Source: Ipomoea triloba (Eukaryota; Streptophyta; Magnoliopsida; Solanales; Convolvulaceae). From it: a stretch of 64,000 nucleotides of DNA. The DNA is taken from positions 736,771 to 800,770 of the forward strand of contig NC_044924.1 in NCBI RefSeq assembly GCF_003576645.1, in the 5' to 3' direction. The notes under the pieces were generated by a model. The model worked only from the letters and a program-made list of their open reading frames with translations. It made no database searches and had not been told where the DNA came from. The position numbers and the translations under genes are program-made. Each line of letters opens with the position of its first letter. The first letter of the stretch is position 1. Below, piece after piece: positions 43,698 through 61,009 of this stretch.

Positions 43698-46188
43698 TCA
43701 AACATTGTTTGAATTAGCAATTGGAAGACGCTTGATTAGCAACCAACCACTTGGACGAGTTGGCACAGGAAACAGCCTCAGAATAACAGGATGGATCGCC
43801 ATCAAAACCCTGTGCAATTGAAAGTGCATAAGCAACCAAGTGGATTTCATCATCACTAGTAGCATACCTAGCAGGTTTTTTAATTGTCCTCCTAGGACGG
43901 TCTTGAGCGATAGAATACTCTCGTTGTTGCTCGACGAGAGGCACAGTACTAGTAGATGCATCATCTTTAGTATTACCATCAGTGGTAGTAATACTGTTCA
44001 TAGGCCTGAACTCAAACTCCACCTTCTCACCAGTACTCTGCGTATCACCTGTACTGGGAATAACACGATTTTTTTCCAGAAGAAAGTAGTGCATTTTCAT
44101 CAAAAGTGACATCTCGACTTAGAATGATCTTGTGGGAATCAGGAGACCATAGACGATATCCTTTTGACTCAGAAACATAACCAAGGAAAATGTATTTGAC
44201 AGCTCTCGAGTTTAACTTACCCGTATTGGAATGAGCATATGCAGGACATCCAAAAACTCTTAACATAGAGTAGTTAACAGGATTACCTGACCAAACTTCT
44301 TCTGGGATTTTGAAATCGAGGGATGAATGTGGAGACATATTTACCAAATAGGATGCAGTAGAAACGGCCTCGGCCCAAAAGTCACGTCATTTCCATAACC
44401 CAGCATTAGAGAGCATACAACGAGCTCTCTCTAACAGAGTCCTGTTCATACGTTCGGCAACACCATTCTGCTGGGGTTTTCCAAGCAAGGTCTTGTGCCT
44501 GGCAATTCCTTGTGCTGCACAGAACTCAGTGAAATCTCCCTCACAGAACTCCAAGCCATTGTCTGTCCTGAGCTTCTTGACCTTTTTTCCTGTCTGAGTC
44601 TCAACGAGAATTTTCCACTTTTTGAAAATAGAAAATGCCTGATTTTTATGTTTCAGAAAATAGACCCAGACTTTACGAGAAAAGTCATCAATAATAGACA
44701 TAAAATATCTACAGCCTCCCATAGACTGGAATTTAGTCGGTCCCCATAAATCGGAATGTATATATTCCAATACATCTTTAGTACGGTGTGTAGCAGTAGA
44801 GAAACTAACCCTCTTTTGTTTCCCAAAAACACAATGCTCACAAAATTGTAATTTACCCGTACCTAAACCGAGGAGGCCTTTCTTGCTCAGGATATGCATG
44901 CCTTTCTCACTCATATGCCCCAGACGCATATGCCATAGTTGAGTGAGATCAACATCAGACACCGATGAGGATACCGCAACTGAACCTGTCACAGTACTGC
45001 CATGCAACACGTACAAGCTTCCAGAACGAAAAGCTTTCATGAGAACAAGAGAGCCTTTAATAACCTTCAGAACTCCACCTTCAGCTGTGTACTTGCACCC
45101 CAGAGATTCCAAGGTGCCCAAGGAAATCAGATTGCGTTTCAAATCAGGAATATACCGAACATTGGTAAGAGTCCTGATAACGTTATCATGAGTTTTGATC
45201 TGCACACTTCCAATTCCACTAACCTTGCATTGGGTGTCATTACCCATCAAGACAACTCCACCATCAACTCGTTCCAGAGAGATGAACCAGTCTTTGTGTG
45301 GACACATGTGGAATGTACAACCAGAGTCCAGAATCCACTCAGTGTCGCTCCGTTTGTCACCGGAGCTAACAGATAACATAACATCGCCTTCTGAATCACT
45401 CTCAACAACACTAGCCTCAGCAGACTTCTTCTCTCTCTCTTGCTTGTTCTTCAACTTGAAGCATTCAGTCACATCATGACCATGCTTCTTGCAGTACTTA
45501 CAGGATTTGTTGAACTTACGTCCTTTGGACTTGGATCTAGATTTTTTATTGCTACTCTCCGTTTCAACTGAACGACCCCTAACAGTCAAGCCTTCACCTT
45601 TGTCCCCAGACTTAGTTTCTAAGTCAAATTTTTCTTTGGACAATAGGTTCGACTTAACACTGTCGAAAGTTAGGACTCCAAGAGAATTACCATACAACAT
45701 AATTTCTTTGAAATGCTTGTATGATTTAGGGAGAGAAACAAGCAATAAAATAGCACGATCCTCATCGTCAATTACGACGTCAATATTTTCCAAGTCCAAT
45801 AAAATAGAATTGAATTCATCCAAATGAGACTGAATTGAAGTACCTTCCGTCATACGGATTGTGTACAACCGCTCCTTTAGGCACAACTTGTTTGCCAGAG
45901 ATTTGTCCATGTAGAGCGAATCCAGCTCGTCCCATAAATCTGACGCAGTCGTCTCACCTATCACCTCACGTAGAACCGATTTAGATAGGCACAATTGGAT
46001 GGTTGAACGTGCCTTGTCATCCAAATCTTCCAAGCTTCATCTGTCATTGTAGCCGGTTTCTTCTTCTTCCCAGCTAGCGCTTTTTTCAAATCGTTCTGGG
46101 TTAGAACGGCTTCCATCTGAACCTTCCAGATAGAAAAGCTAATTTTCCCGTCGAACTTCTCGATATCGAACTTGGTAACAGTCGACAT
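43698..46188 (-). pseudogene. Copia gag-protease-integrase polyprotein, broken, RT and RNase H missing
   Basis: Gag starts MSTVTKFDIEKFDG at 46188; a 1-bp loss near 46030 shifts to the main frame 44387-46033. There follow the gag core, a CCHC knuckle (CKYCKKHGHDVTECF), protease with DSGCTFHMC, the pre-integrase zinc region (HMRLGHMSEKG, CEHCVFGK), and the integrase core (DLWGPT, TDNGLEF, QQNGVAERMNRT). A TGA interrupts at about 44385, after which RDFWAEAV continues in the same frame. Another shift near 44075 moves to the frame ending at 43714. Just where reverse transcriptase should begin (SEAVSCANSSKWLVAN) the sequence jumps to the 3' LTR, so RT and RNase H are deleted. Confidence 0.92.
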
Positions 46189-46228
46189 CTTTGAAAATAA
46201 CTCTCAATTAAACCGCTTTGATACCACT

Positions 46229-46650
46229 TGTTAGGAATATAGCGGAATAATGCGGAAGCGAATAATCGAAAATTGAGAATTATAGAAGTTAAATAATAGG
46301 GAAATAATAGAAATAACAAATGAATGGACGAAATGGGAAAATATAATAATATATATATTGAACTCTTAATTAAAAGAGTTAAAAGGAAATATATATATAT
46401 ATATATTATATATATATATAAACGTGAGAATACAAAGAGGAAGAAAGAATTCAAATGTATTGATGCATTAGAAAGCTAGAAACTACTTCTATTTATACAA
46501 TGAGAATGAGTGAAATGTGCACCAATGTAAGAAGCTCCATGAAGCACGGTCAACATGCATGAAAGAAGACCAGGTACGTGTGAGGTGGAAATGGATGCTG
46601 ACTACATGGATTGAATAAATTTTAGCCACACAAACTATCATATTCTAACA
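46229..46650 (-). repeat. 5' LTR of the copia element
   Basis: 422 bp; flanked inside by the tRNA primer site at about 46214-46227 and outside by AGATT. It contains a (TA)n tract at about 46390-46421. Confidence 0.93.
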
Positions 46651-46948
46651 AGATTCTATGCAACTTCCTAAATCCTAACATGATTGTCAACAACTTAAAA
46701 CAAAAAAGAATCCTAACATGATTTCTAAGTCAACAACAGTCATTTTCGTATTTGATCATAAGATTTTAAGGAATTTCCTACTTGACTTGTAAATCAACAA
46801 TTCTTTTATTTTTTATTTAGTCATCAATTTAATTTTATCTGCTGGATCAAGATTTTTTTTTTAAACGATCAAGATTCTTTTTAAATTAACGTATGTTAAT
46901 GACTTGTGTTTTTGTAGCTTTCCTCTTAAGCTGGAGGAAGATGATGGT
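46651..46948. other. Flank of the copia element, no gene
   Basis: AT-rich. The contig overlap described for 48364 begins at 46801. Confidence 0.5.
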
Positions 46949-47149
46949 GGCAAATTATTGTGTGGACCAAGGTCCACGTAGCGTTATGTGGACCATAACA
47001 AAAAGTACATTTTTAATATACTAAATGTATATTATGCAATATAATGTACATTCAGTACACAAATAATGTACATCCCTTGAATATAATGTACATTTTTTTA
47101 TATACTAAAAGTACATTATTTGATAGTATGGTCCACATAATAATGGTTG
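46949..47149. mobile_element. Short foldback MITE of the TGGACC end family
   Basis: The ends read GGCAAATTATTGTGTGGACC and, from the other side, CAACCATTATTATGTGGACC. The flanks GATGATGGT and GACGATAGT agree at 7 of 9 positions, compatible with an aged 9-bp target duplication. The interior word is AATGTACATT and variants. Second image at 48512-48712. Confidence 0.65.
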
Positions 47150-47321
47150 GACGATAGTCAACTATCTAGAGAGAGATGTTCATACATGAATTCTCGTACT
47201 AGAAGATTATAAGTTTATTTGTGGCGCAAATCAAAGTCTTCTAGTTTATCCAATTCACACCTTCGACAACTTGGCAATTTGATTTCTAAGTGGAGATCGA
47301 AGAAGGAATTGATCAACTTTG

Positions 47322-48033
47322 AATTGGCATGCAACTTGATTTTTATTTTATTTTTTTAGTAAAAAAGAAGGAATAATTGATATGAAGAAGCTAGGAAGGA
47401 GCCATTATTGCATCCCGGCCAGGAGAAGACAGTGGTTACGTTTTAGCACTTTGACTTGATTTTCGATCACTTCTTTTATAATAAAGCTAATAAGAAGCAG
47501 CGCATGCATGCATGAATTGAAGCTAAGCTATCCTAGCAAGCAAGCTACTACTACGTAGCTTCTTCTCGAGTGCCTTCGTTTCTTCTTTCCCTTTCATTAC
47601 TACTAGAGATGCAAGAAGCGTTAGAAAGCAGTGCACGCAGAGGGAAGAGACCTCCTCTCCTTCCGTGGAAGCTAAGGAAACCTTGTCGTTCTTGATTCAT
47701 GGTCCCCTTCCAACCTCAAAATTAAAACTTGTATGTGTAACAACTAGACATGCAATACTACTACTACTACGTACTATAACTACATATGTTTCCCAGATAA
47801 ACATGAGAGATTATTCTACGTACTCTAGTAATTTGACTATTATTAAGTTGTTAGGTTATATTGGATGGGATATTAGAGCCTTGGTGGTCGGTGCTGGGAA
47901 AATTATTGTGGGTGGACCATGGTCCACGTAGTGTTGTGTGGACCATAACAAAAAATACATTTTTAATATACTAAATGTATATTATTTGTTTACTGAATAT
48001 ATTGAATACAATATACATTTTTAATATACTAGT
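47322..48033. repeat. Second unit of the three-copy dispersed repeat
   Basis: Matches 26047-26780 from TTTGAATTGGCATGCAAC through the GGACCATGGTCC motif, with small indels. It carries no kinase sequence on its left side, so the copy at 26 kb is the one joined to the kinase gene. Confidence 0.8.
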
Positions 48034-48338
<305 letters not shown>

Positions 48339-48363
48339 NNNNNNNNNNNNNNNNNNNNNNNNN

Positions 48364-52673
<4,310 letters not shown>

Positions 52674-52690
<17 letters not shown>

Positions 52691-55600
52691 CGCCTTCTAT
52701 AATTTTGGGGCTTTCATGACGCAGACTGCTTTCTCTAGAGTAATTTGTCTTTGCACCCTGAGGAGCAACAGAAAATTAATTAATGAATACTTGTTTTACA
52801 GGACATGAACAAGGTGCTTCTCAATGATAAAACAAGGACATGAACATGCAATGGTGCAGCTTCTCAATGATGAAAGAAACATGAACATCTACACCCCCAG
52901 ATGCAGAAAGTAAAAAAGATGAACTGCAGTGTTCTTAATTAACCAAATACAAGGAACTATCATCTTCCAGATGGATATGATGCAACACTGAGGAAATTAA
53001 AACAAGAATTCATGTTTAAATTCCATGGCCATGCAATGAAAAGCACTTACTTGAAAAATTGTTCCCAACTTTTTCATTGCCATAGCACGCATCTTGAGAG
53101 TCTCCTTTGTAGCACTGGGGTCTTTAAGGACCTGAAGATCAAGGAAAATAACACATCTTGAAGCTAACACATCAACTATGCTAGCTCAATTTCTGCTTTG
53201 AATCTTGAAGCTCTTAATTAATAGAAAGTCCAAGCAATTTTATGATCTGAAATGAACAACAAGTACTTACTGCTTGACAAACATGAGATAAAGTTGTCTC
53301 AATATCAACAACATTGATCTGCCAAAGGGAATTAAGCATGGCATCTTTCTTTTCCTCTAGAGCTTTGATTACATCTTCTTCTTTATTCTCTCCCTCGCCT
53401 GACTTCTTCACTTCCTCTTGTATTTGAAGCAAAGAGATGGCACCTGTACATTAATAGACAGAATTCGATTGTGATCACTTGAAGCTTCAACATAAATTGT
53501 AGATATTCTAATTATTGTCACCTGAAGCAGCTGCAACTTGGGACTTTATGCGGTGTCCTTTATCTCGTACCCATTCTGCTAAAAATGGCACCTTCATGAA
53601 GCGTATATCCTTCCCAATTTCTTTTGCTGCTTGCCTTCTGTAAATATAACCAATAGTATGTAGCATAGCCTCGCCAAAAGCTGAAAAGGAAAATGTAAGG
53701 ACTCCTCAGTTGGAAACTCAAGACAAATAACAAATGATATTTTAACTCACTAATTAAGGGAGTCCAAAACAAAGAAAACTTGGTCAACATATAATTCATG
53801 TGATTCTAAGTAGTATTTCAGTTTCTGTATGTTATGAGTCCTGCATTTGCTTGCCAACTAAATGGTACTTTATTTGCAATTTTCTGACTGTAGAATATAC
53901 TAACACAATACGTGCTTGATAGTGGTGATGAATGAGATTAGCTGCGTGCATATTCAAAATAGAGAAAGGTTGCCCTCATTCTTGGTTTAGAAGCCTAATT
54001 GTAATTATTTGGTTTAAACATCTCACCTAAGTTCCATACATTTCATATACATCAGCAGTATCAGCTGTTGAAGTAGCAACATGATAACATCAACCAATAT
54101 TTGACACAAGATACAAACAAGGACATGTAATGTCGTCCCATATTTCCTCTATCTAAATGACATAGAAATACGCAACACTCTGGTAGGAATTCTAGATTTC
54201 TAGGTGGTGTTAGATTTCTATAACTACCGAACTAGGGTTGCAATCTAACTAGAACAAGAAAATAAATTGAGATTACGGGTGTGTTTGGAAAGCAGGAAAA
54301 TGGTTTCTGGAAAATGAGTCATTTTCCAGAAAATATTTTCCTTTCTTGTGTTTGGCTGCAGAATAGAAAACTGTGTTGGTGTGTTTGGCTCATTTTCCAG
54401 AAAATGGGTAGGAAAATGAACAGAATTATATAATTGAATATTTTAATTAATTTGTTTAAATGTAACAACATTTCTAACAAATATACAATCCAAAAAAATA
54501 AAATAATCACAAAAAATCACAACAAAATAATATCTATCTCATAAAAAATAAAAATAATAATAAAAAATAAAAGTAGCCGACTGGTTTCAGATGTCAAATA
54601 AAAAAAAATAAAACTCATAATATCTATCTCATAATAAAAAAATAAATTATTACTTAAAAACAAAAAGAAAAAGTTGAAGATGTCAAGAAGATGGGATGAA
54701 GATGAAGAAGTTAAAGCATTTAGGAGGCCTAAGGAGATGGAAGAAGCAAAGGAGAAGGAAGAAGCAAACTTTGGAAAATGACTTCCCCCAAAAAAAAAGT
54801 AGAAGTCATTTTCCATAAAATTGAGCTTATTTTCCATTGACCAAGAAGTTTATTTCCATTGACTCTATTTTCCCCCTTCTTCCCAAACACCAAAAACCCG
54901 GAAAATGATTTCCAGAAATCATTTTCCGGGTTTCCAAACACACCCTACATTATGTGGTGTTAGGAATTCTATGATTAGTGGTAGTTTGTTTCTTTTCTAA
55001 GGCAATTATTCTTTTTTGGTTACTAATTTTGACCTTAAAACTAATTTTATCAAGCTGGTGATTGGCCAATACTGCTCAACAATTGGTCAAGGTCAAGTTA
55101 AAACTTCAGTGTTTAGAAACATTCCAACAGTTTCTAATGTTCTTCACACTATAGAGAAATTATATTTCAAGGATCTTGAAGTTTACACTTTAGACAGTAA
55201 AATTTGCATGAAATATATGTTGTAAATTAAGTATTGAAAAGAACAGAGGCATAATACCAGCTTGAGAAAGACGGCGTGCTTCTGATGTTGACCAACTTAC
55301 AAACTCCTCAATACGGCCTTCAACATATGGTTGAAGACGATCTTTTAAAATTGTTACAAGCTTCTCTTCCCTTTCCTTCTGTAATGCCTGTATGCAAGAG
55401 CAAAGAGGGTTTCAATGAAATATACAGAATGACTAACCTTTCATGGGTTAAAGTTGAAATAAGCATACCTTCAATTTATCCTGAACATTCTTTTTCAGGA
55501 CTTCAGGAGGAGTAGATTCATCTTCATCTACTTCAACAGCTGACAAAGAAGCCAGTAAAAGTTGCCCCACATAGTCTTCAAAGTAATCACTCCCAAATAG

Positions 55601-56587
55601 CATTCCAAAAACAGCAGCAGGGTCCACCATTGTGTCCCTAATAAAGAGAACCCCAAACGAATATAACAATCATTCCTCAATTGATCAGAATATGTAGTGG
55701 ACAAGGAAGGCTATCATTGATCATTTCCTTACAACAACATTTGCAACATCTAGTGTTATTTTTGGTGGGTGACGACCAGTAAGTTATGCAAAATTTACAA
55801 AATGCACTGAGGTTGAAAACCAAAAACTAGCAACTGATCAGTACAACTGTACAAGTGTATAACACCACTTAGTTAGGATCTCCCCCATACATTTCTGAAA
55901 ATGTATACTTACTGTTGCACTCCATCTTTCCCGTGTTTGTCATAGGTTTCACGTTTCTGTGGATCACTCAGGACCTGATATGCCTCTCCAAGCACCTTAA
56001 ACAATGAAATATCAGCAGCAAAAGTAAATGGTAAGTGGCTCAAAGATTTATCCAAGAAGTATTTGCTTATTGTAATTTGAGAGGAAATTAAGCCAAAGTG
56101 CAGTAAGAATGAAATATCAGAACCTTATAACACAATAAACTCAATTTTACTTCAAAGGGTTTGCCACCAGAACACAATTATTACCAAGGAAAACAACTTA
56201 AATAGATGACTGAACAGTTAAAATTCAGATAGCCAATTACCTGGAATTTATGAGCAGCTTGTGGATCCCCGGGGTTTTTATCTGGATGTACTACCCTTGC
56301 CTAGCAGTAGAAAGAACAAGGCATGATTTAATGTGCAAGCATTACACCAGAACCACAGTTGTCTTGCATATGTCCCAAATTTACTAAGTTCTAAAAACAA
56401 GAAAGGTCCCAAATTTACTAAGTTCCAAACTTACAAAATGTCATACAAAGTACGAATGCAAAGAAACAAATAAATGTCATACAAAATGCAGAAATCTCAC
56501 CTTGACATAGTATGCTTTCTTAATTTCTGCGGGCGTGGCATCCACCCCGACCCCCAAGATTTCATAGTATTCTGTGTCCTTTACCAT
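52674..56587 (-). CDS. DnaJ protein of the DNAJ10 type, complete, nine exons
   Basis: J-domain co-chaperone that stimulates Hsp70 ATPase. Exons (minus): 56501-56587, 56241-56300, 55913-55995, 55469-55637, 55258-55387, 53522-53680, 53271-53443, 53051-53131 and 52674-52757, all GT..AG and in frame: 341 residues. The J domain is residues 1-75 ([35 protein letters not shown]) with the essential HPD. The rest is the DNAJ_X-type region of plant DNAJ10 and yeast relatives: [55 protein letters not shown] and [21 protein letters not shown]. No glycine/phenylalanine or cysteine-rich region. Intron 5 (53681-55257) contains a Harbinger-like MITE. Residues 220-260 are Glu/Lys-rich, likely coiled coil. The only fully intact conserved multi-exon gene in the window. 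Confidence 0.94.
54277..54945. mobile_element. PIF/Harbinger-like MITE in DNAJ10 intron 5
   Basis: Ends GGGTGTGTTTGGAAA and its exact complement TTTCCAAACACACCC, flanked by TAC on both sides (54274-54276 and 54946-54948). Terminal pairing extends over about 48 bp with TTTCTGGAAA-type words inside. GGGTGTGTTTGG-like ends and 3-bp duplications are typical of Tourist elements, which usually target TAA or TTA, so TAC is a variant. Confidence 0.8.
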
Positions 56588-57036
56588 GGCTTAAGTGCTA
56601 GTATCACTCAATTCTAGTCAAAAACAAATTAGTAATACAATGAATTCAAGTCCTGAAAAGAAAACAACTAAGCTGATACAGTATATCCAGCAGCCGCAAA
56701 ATCAAGGTAATCCATTAAAGACATAGCAAGCTTGCTTACTAGCTCAATATATTTCCTTATTTGTATCAAGCAAACAACGAAGTGAATAGCAAGAAGAATT
56801 ACCAAATCCAAGGTGTGTAAGATCTCAATTACTTATTTAGATCTATAACATGCTCTAAAGATATGGATTTGAAGATGCTGATGCTCGTAAGAAACGAGAA
56901 ACTCACTGCGATTGAATATGGGCCGGATCTCGATGACGCCTGTGGACTCAGATTCTTCAGCTGCTGACTCTTTTTGAGCGTTTCTACTTTCTACTTTTTA
57001 ACCGCTTAAAGAATTTCCAAAATCTATCTATATATA

Positions 57037-57073
<37 letters not shown>

Positions 57074-57557
57074 TTATTATTATATATATATAATAACATT
57101 ATCCTCCTTTTCCCGCTCAAAGTTAGGGTCATTTTGGTAAACTCATTTATTTTATTTATTAATTAATTAATTTAATAATTATTAATTTATTATGGTTAAA
57201 TGTTGTTGATTCAATTGGTTAACCTAAAAAACTATGTTAATTTCCTATACGTTAATTTTCTATTCATAATTGTCTTTCCTAATATATTTTTTTTCTTTAT
57301 ATATATATATATCATCTTGAGAATCTGTTTATATTAGGCTACGGATTATTATGTCAAAGGGTGACAAAATACAAGCATAAATATTTATATTAGGCTATAC
57401 CGATTATTATGTATATATATGTATATATGCACAATTTAATAATTATTAATTTATTATGGTTAAATGTTGGTGATTCAATTATGGTTAACCTAAAAAACTA
57501 CGTTTACATATTATTTGATTTTTAGTAATAATATAATTAATAAAAAAAAATTAAGTC
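56588..57557. other. 5' flank of DNAJ10 and AT-rich spacer
   Basis: On the minus strand a 5' UTR intron probably ends just before the start codon (acceptor-like tract at 56600-56620), with a first exon near 56900-56960. Beyond this lie (TAA)n at about 57035-57065 and simple AT repeats. Confidence 0.4.
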
Positions 57558-57948
57558 AATTAAATATGTGTATATAATAAGAAGAAGAAATCATACCCTA
57601 TATATCTATATAACTGCAAATCAATATATAATTATATACGTACGTTAGGAAATTAGGAATTATTATAATTATATAATTAGGAAAACTATAACGGATGTAT
57701 ATATTTATGTATATAGTTAATATTTAAATAGCTATAAGGAAATTATTATACTTTCCTTTTGAATTAGTCTTTTCCCCATATAAATACAACCAATTTATCC
57801 GTAGCTTCCTCCATCATTTCTTTCTCCAAATCAGTAGGGCTTCTCCACCCTGTATCTTCCCCATCATTTTTTTTTATTTTTTATTTTTTGCATCAGTAGA
57901 ATTCTATTTTCGTTGCCTCATCAACCAAACGATCAAAAGCTTCCAAAA

Positions 57949-58269
57949 ATGTCACTAGTAATAGTAGATGACAATGCAGGGCGCTTAGATTCATCTCTTA
58001 CGTTCTTTCCGTATGAATTTTCTACATTTTTCTAACTATATTCCCCTGTACTTCAATATTTTTTTTGCAGTTTATATCACTTGGTATGAGCTCTTAAGGA
58101 GACTTTGCTTCAACAAAAGGTAAATGAGGAGGAAGATGCTCGGTAACAAAACCCTAATGATTTAGTTTATGGAAGAGCATAGAGATGCAATCGAGGATGA
58201 TGACGTCGGTGATTTTGATAATTTTGTAGGGTTTTATTTAACTCATAGTCAGTATGTTGACTTCGAGGT
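57949..58269 (+). CDS. Small acidic protein of unknown family, tentative exons
   Basis: An exon 57949-58010 (MSLVIVDDNAGRLDSSLTFF) ends at a GTATG donor; T-rich tract plus GCAG gives an acceptor at 58070, and a separate open segment at 58169-58269 encodes MEEHRDAIEDDDVGDFDNFV.. before a GTTTGT donor. I cannot join the parts with certainty. A TATAAATA box lies at about 57778-57785, 165 bp upstream, which supports transcription. No domain recognised. Confidence 0.35.
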
Positions 58270-58504
58270 TTGTATATGCCATTCAAGTTTCTATATTTTT
58301 CTTATACAAAGCTATAATTGTAAATTTATATTAAGAAATTATATTAATATAATTAATTATTAAGGCAAGTATAATTTATTTTGTACTGTGGACACATTAT
58401 TTTTAATAATTTCGATTTAATAATATTATATATTATTTATTAATTATTATTAGTACAAAATAAATCATGCATGACTTAATAATTAATTATTAATATTATT
58501 GAAA

Positions 58505-59167
58505 CTAGTATTTTCGCCCGGGCGTTGCACGGAATGAATTTTGTTATAATGTTTTAAGAATATTTAGATCGATATACAATTATATAAATTATAACATCAA
58601 TATTATATAGTGTAAATGATGAAAATGGTTGGATCTATTATGTTTTCTAATGTTATCCTTGCTTGAATTCAAGCAAATAATTGCTCAATTACTCGTACGA
58701 TGCACGGATAAATATTTTAAATTATATATTTAAATAATAAAATTAAAGATAGAATAATAAACAAATTCTAATATTGAACGTGTACAATTATTTTATTATG
58801 TGATTAGTGTAAAAATATCACTCAATATAATATTTGTTCTCTTTTAATATTGAATTGCTTGTATATATTGATCATCACAATATTTTACCAAAAAAACATA
58901 TTATAAAACATTATGTTATTAGATACATCACGTGATTTTAAAACATTTGAATTTAAATAAATCAAATGTGCCTAGAATATAAACATAATTATGCAAATTA
59001 CACATATATAAAATATGTCAGTAATATGCATAGTCCACATATATTGTATACACGTCATTTAATATAGATACATGTAAAAGATAATCATTGCTATTATTTT
59101 AGTCATCTAAGTAAATAAATAAAATACAATAAATAAATGAATAAATAGAAAGTCCAATGAAATAAAC

Positions 59168-59170
<3 letters not shown>
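58505..59170 (-). mobile_element. Helitron-like 3' end on the minus strand
   Basis: Read on the minus strand: hairpin-like CCGTGCAACGCCCGGG (one mismatch in the stem), GAAAATA, then CTAG (58505-58508) and T. A similar GATGCACGGA word recurs at about 58700. The body is AT-rich with no gene; the 5' end is not located. Copied at about 60161. Confidence 0.4.
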
Positions 59171-59212
<42 letters not shown>

Positions 59213-59213
59213 N

Positions 59214-60823
59214 AATTAAATATGTGTATATAATAAGAAGAAGAAATCATACCCTATATATCTATATAACTGCAAATCAATATATAATTATATACGTACG
59301 TTAGGAAATTAGGAATTATTATAATTATATAATTAGGAAAACTATAACGGATGTATATATTTATGTATATAGTTAATATTTAAATAGCTATAAGGAAATT
59401 ATTATACTTTCCTTTTGAATTAGTCTTTTCCCCATATAAATACAACCAATTTATCCGTAGCTTCCTCCATCATTTCTTTCTCCAAATCAGTAGGGCTTCT
59501 CCACCCTGTATCTTCCCCATCATTTTTTTTTATTTTTTATTTTTTGCATCAGTAGAATTCTATTTTCGTTGCCTCATCAACCAAACGATCAAAAGCTTCC
59601 AAAAATGTCACTAGTAATAGTAGATGACAATGCAGGGCGCTTAGATTCATCTCTTACGTTCTTTCCGTATGAATTTTCTACATTTTTCTAACTATATTCC
59701 CCTGTACTTCAATATTTTTTTTGCAGTTTATATCACTTGGTATGAGCTCTTAAGGAGACTTTGCTTCAACAAAAGGTAAATGAGGAGGAAGATGCTCGGT
59801 AACAAAACCCTAATGATTTAGTTTATGGAAGAGCATAGAGATGCAATCGAGGATGATGACGTCGGTGATTTTGATAATTTTGTAGGGTTTTATTTAACTC
59901 ATAGTCAGTATGTTGACTTCGAGGTTTGTATATGCCATTCAAGTTTCTATATTTTTCTTATACAAAGCTATAATTGTAAATTTATATTAAGAAATTATAT
60001 TAATATAATTAATTATTAAGGCAAGTATAATTTATTTTGTACTGTGGACACATTATTTTTAATAATTTCGATTTAATAATATTATATATTATTTATTAAT
60101 TATTATTAGTACAAAATAAATCATGCATGACTTAATAATTAATTATTAATATTATTGAAACTAGTATTTTCGCCCGGGCGTTGCACGGAATGAATTTTGT
60201 TATAATGTTTTAAGAATATTTAGATCGATATACAATTATATAAATTATAACATCAATATTATATAGTGTAAATGATGAAAATGGTTGGATCTATTATGTT
60301 TTCTAATGTTATCCTTGCTTGAATTCAAGCAAATAATTGCTCAATTACTCGTACGATGCACGGATAAATATTTTAAATTATATATTTAAATAATAAAATT
60401 AAAGATAGAATAATAAACAAATTCTAATATTGAACGTGTACAATTATTTTATTATGTGATTAGTGTAAAAATATCACTCAATATAATATTTGTTCTCTTT
60501 TAATATTGAATTGCTTGTATATATTGATCATCACAATATTTTACCAAAAAAACATATTATAAAACATTATGTTATTAGATACATCACGTGATTTTAAAAC
60601 ATTTGAATTTAAATAAATCAAATGTGCCTAGAATATAAACATAATTATGCAAATTACACATATATAAAATATGTCAGTAATATGCATAGTCCACATATAT
60701 TGTATACACGTCATTTAATATAGATACATGTAAAAGATAATCATTGCTATTATTTTAGTCATCTAAGTAAATAAATAAAATACAATAAATAAATGAATAA
60801 ATAGAAAGTCCAATGAAATAAAC

Positions 60824-60868
<45 letters not shown>
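59214..60868. repeat. Retained contig overlap (same as 57558-59212)
   Basis: Constant offset of 1656 and no indel noticed. It ends at the same (AT)n point as its partner, so this contig is contained in its neighbour. It includes second images of the small acidic gene (59605-59925) and the Helitron-like end. Confidence 0.95.
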
Positions 60869-60874
60869 NAACTA

Positions 60875-61009
60875 ATGGAGGAAGAGAAGTTAAAATTATG
60901 CATTTCAACTCCTACAGCCCACAACGATTTGGAAGAAAGCACATTCGATAATTATCTAAGCATTTTGGATGTATATGCACCAATTCATAGAATTTGTTAT
61001 TATTAATTA
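60875..61009 (+). CDS. Short open frame at a contig start, unknown
   Basis: ATG at 60875 opens 44 codons (MEEEKLKLCISTPTAHNDLE..). The acidic start and the DNLE/FDNY wording recall the small acidic gene at 58169 (DFDNFVGFY), so it may be an exon of a related gene; a weak observation. Confidence 0.2.

Larger units (their letters stand above)
43179..46650 (-). mobile_element. Ty1/copia LTR retrotransposon, non-autonomous
   Basis: LTRs 43179-43644 and 46229-46650 both start TGTTAGGAATATA and end ATTCTAACA. A 5-bp target duplication AGATT is perfect on both sides (43174-43178, 46651-46655). Read on the minus strand, the 5' LTR is followed directly by a primer site containing TGGTATCAAAGCGG, complementary to initiator Met tRNA, and the 3' LTR is preceded by a purine tract (AAGGTGGAGAT). 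The LTRs differ mainly in AT-repeat length. Confidence 0.95.

Noticed and set aside
47665..47931. 88-codon frame MEAKETLSFLIHGPLP.. repeated at 26 and 49 kb
   Set aside because: Present in all copies of a dispersed repeat, length varies between copies, starts at a non-ATG codon here, and no domain is visible.
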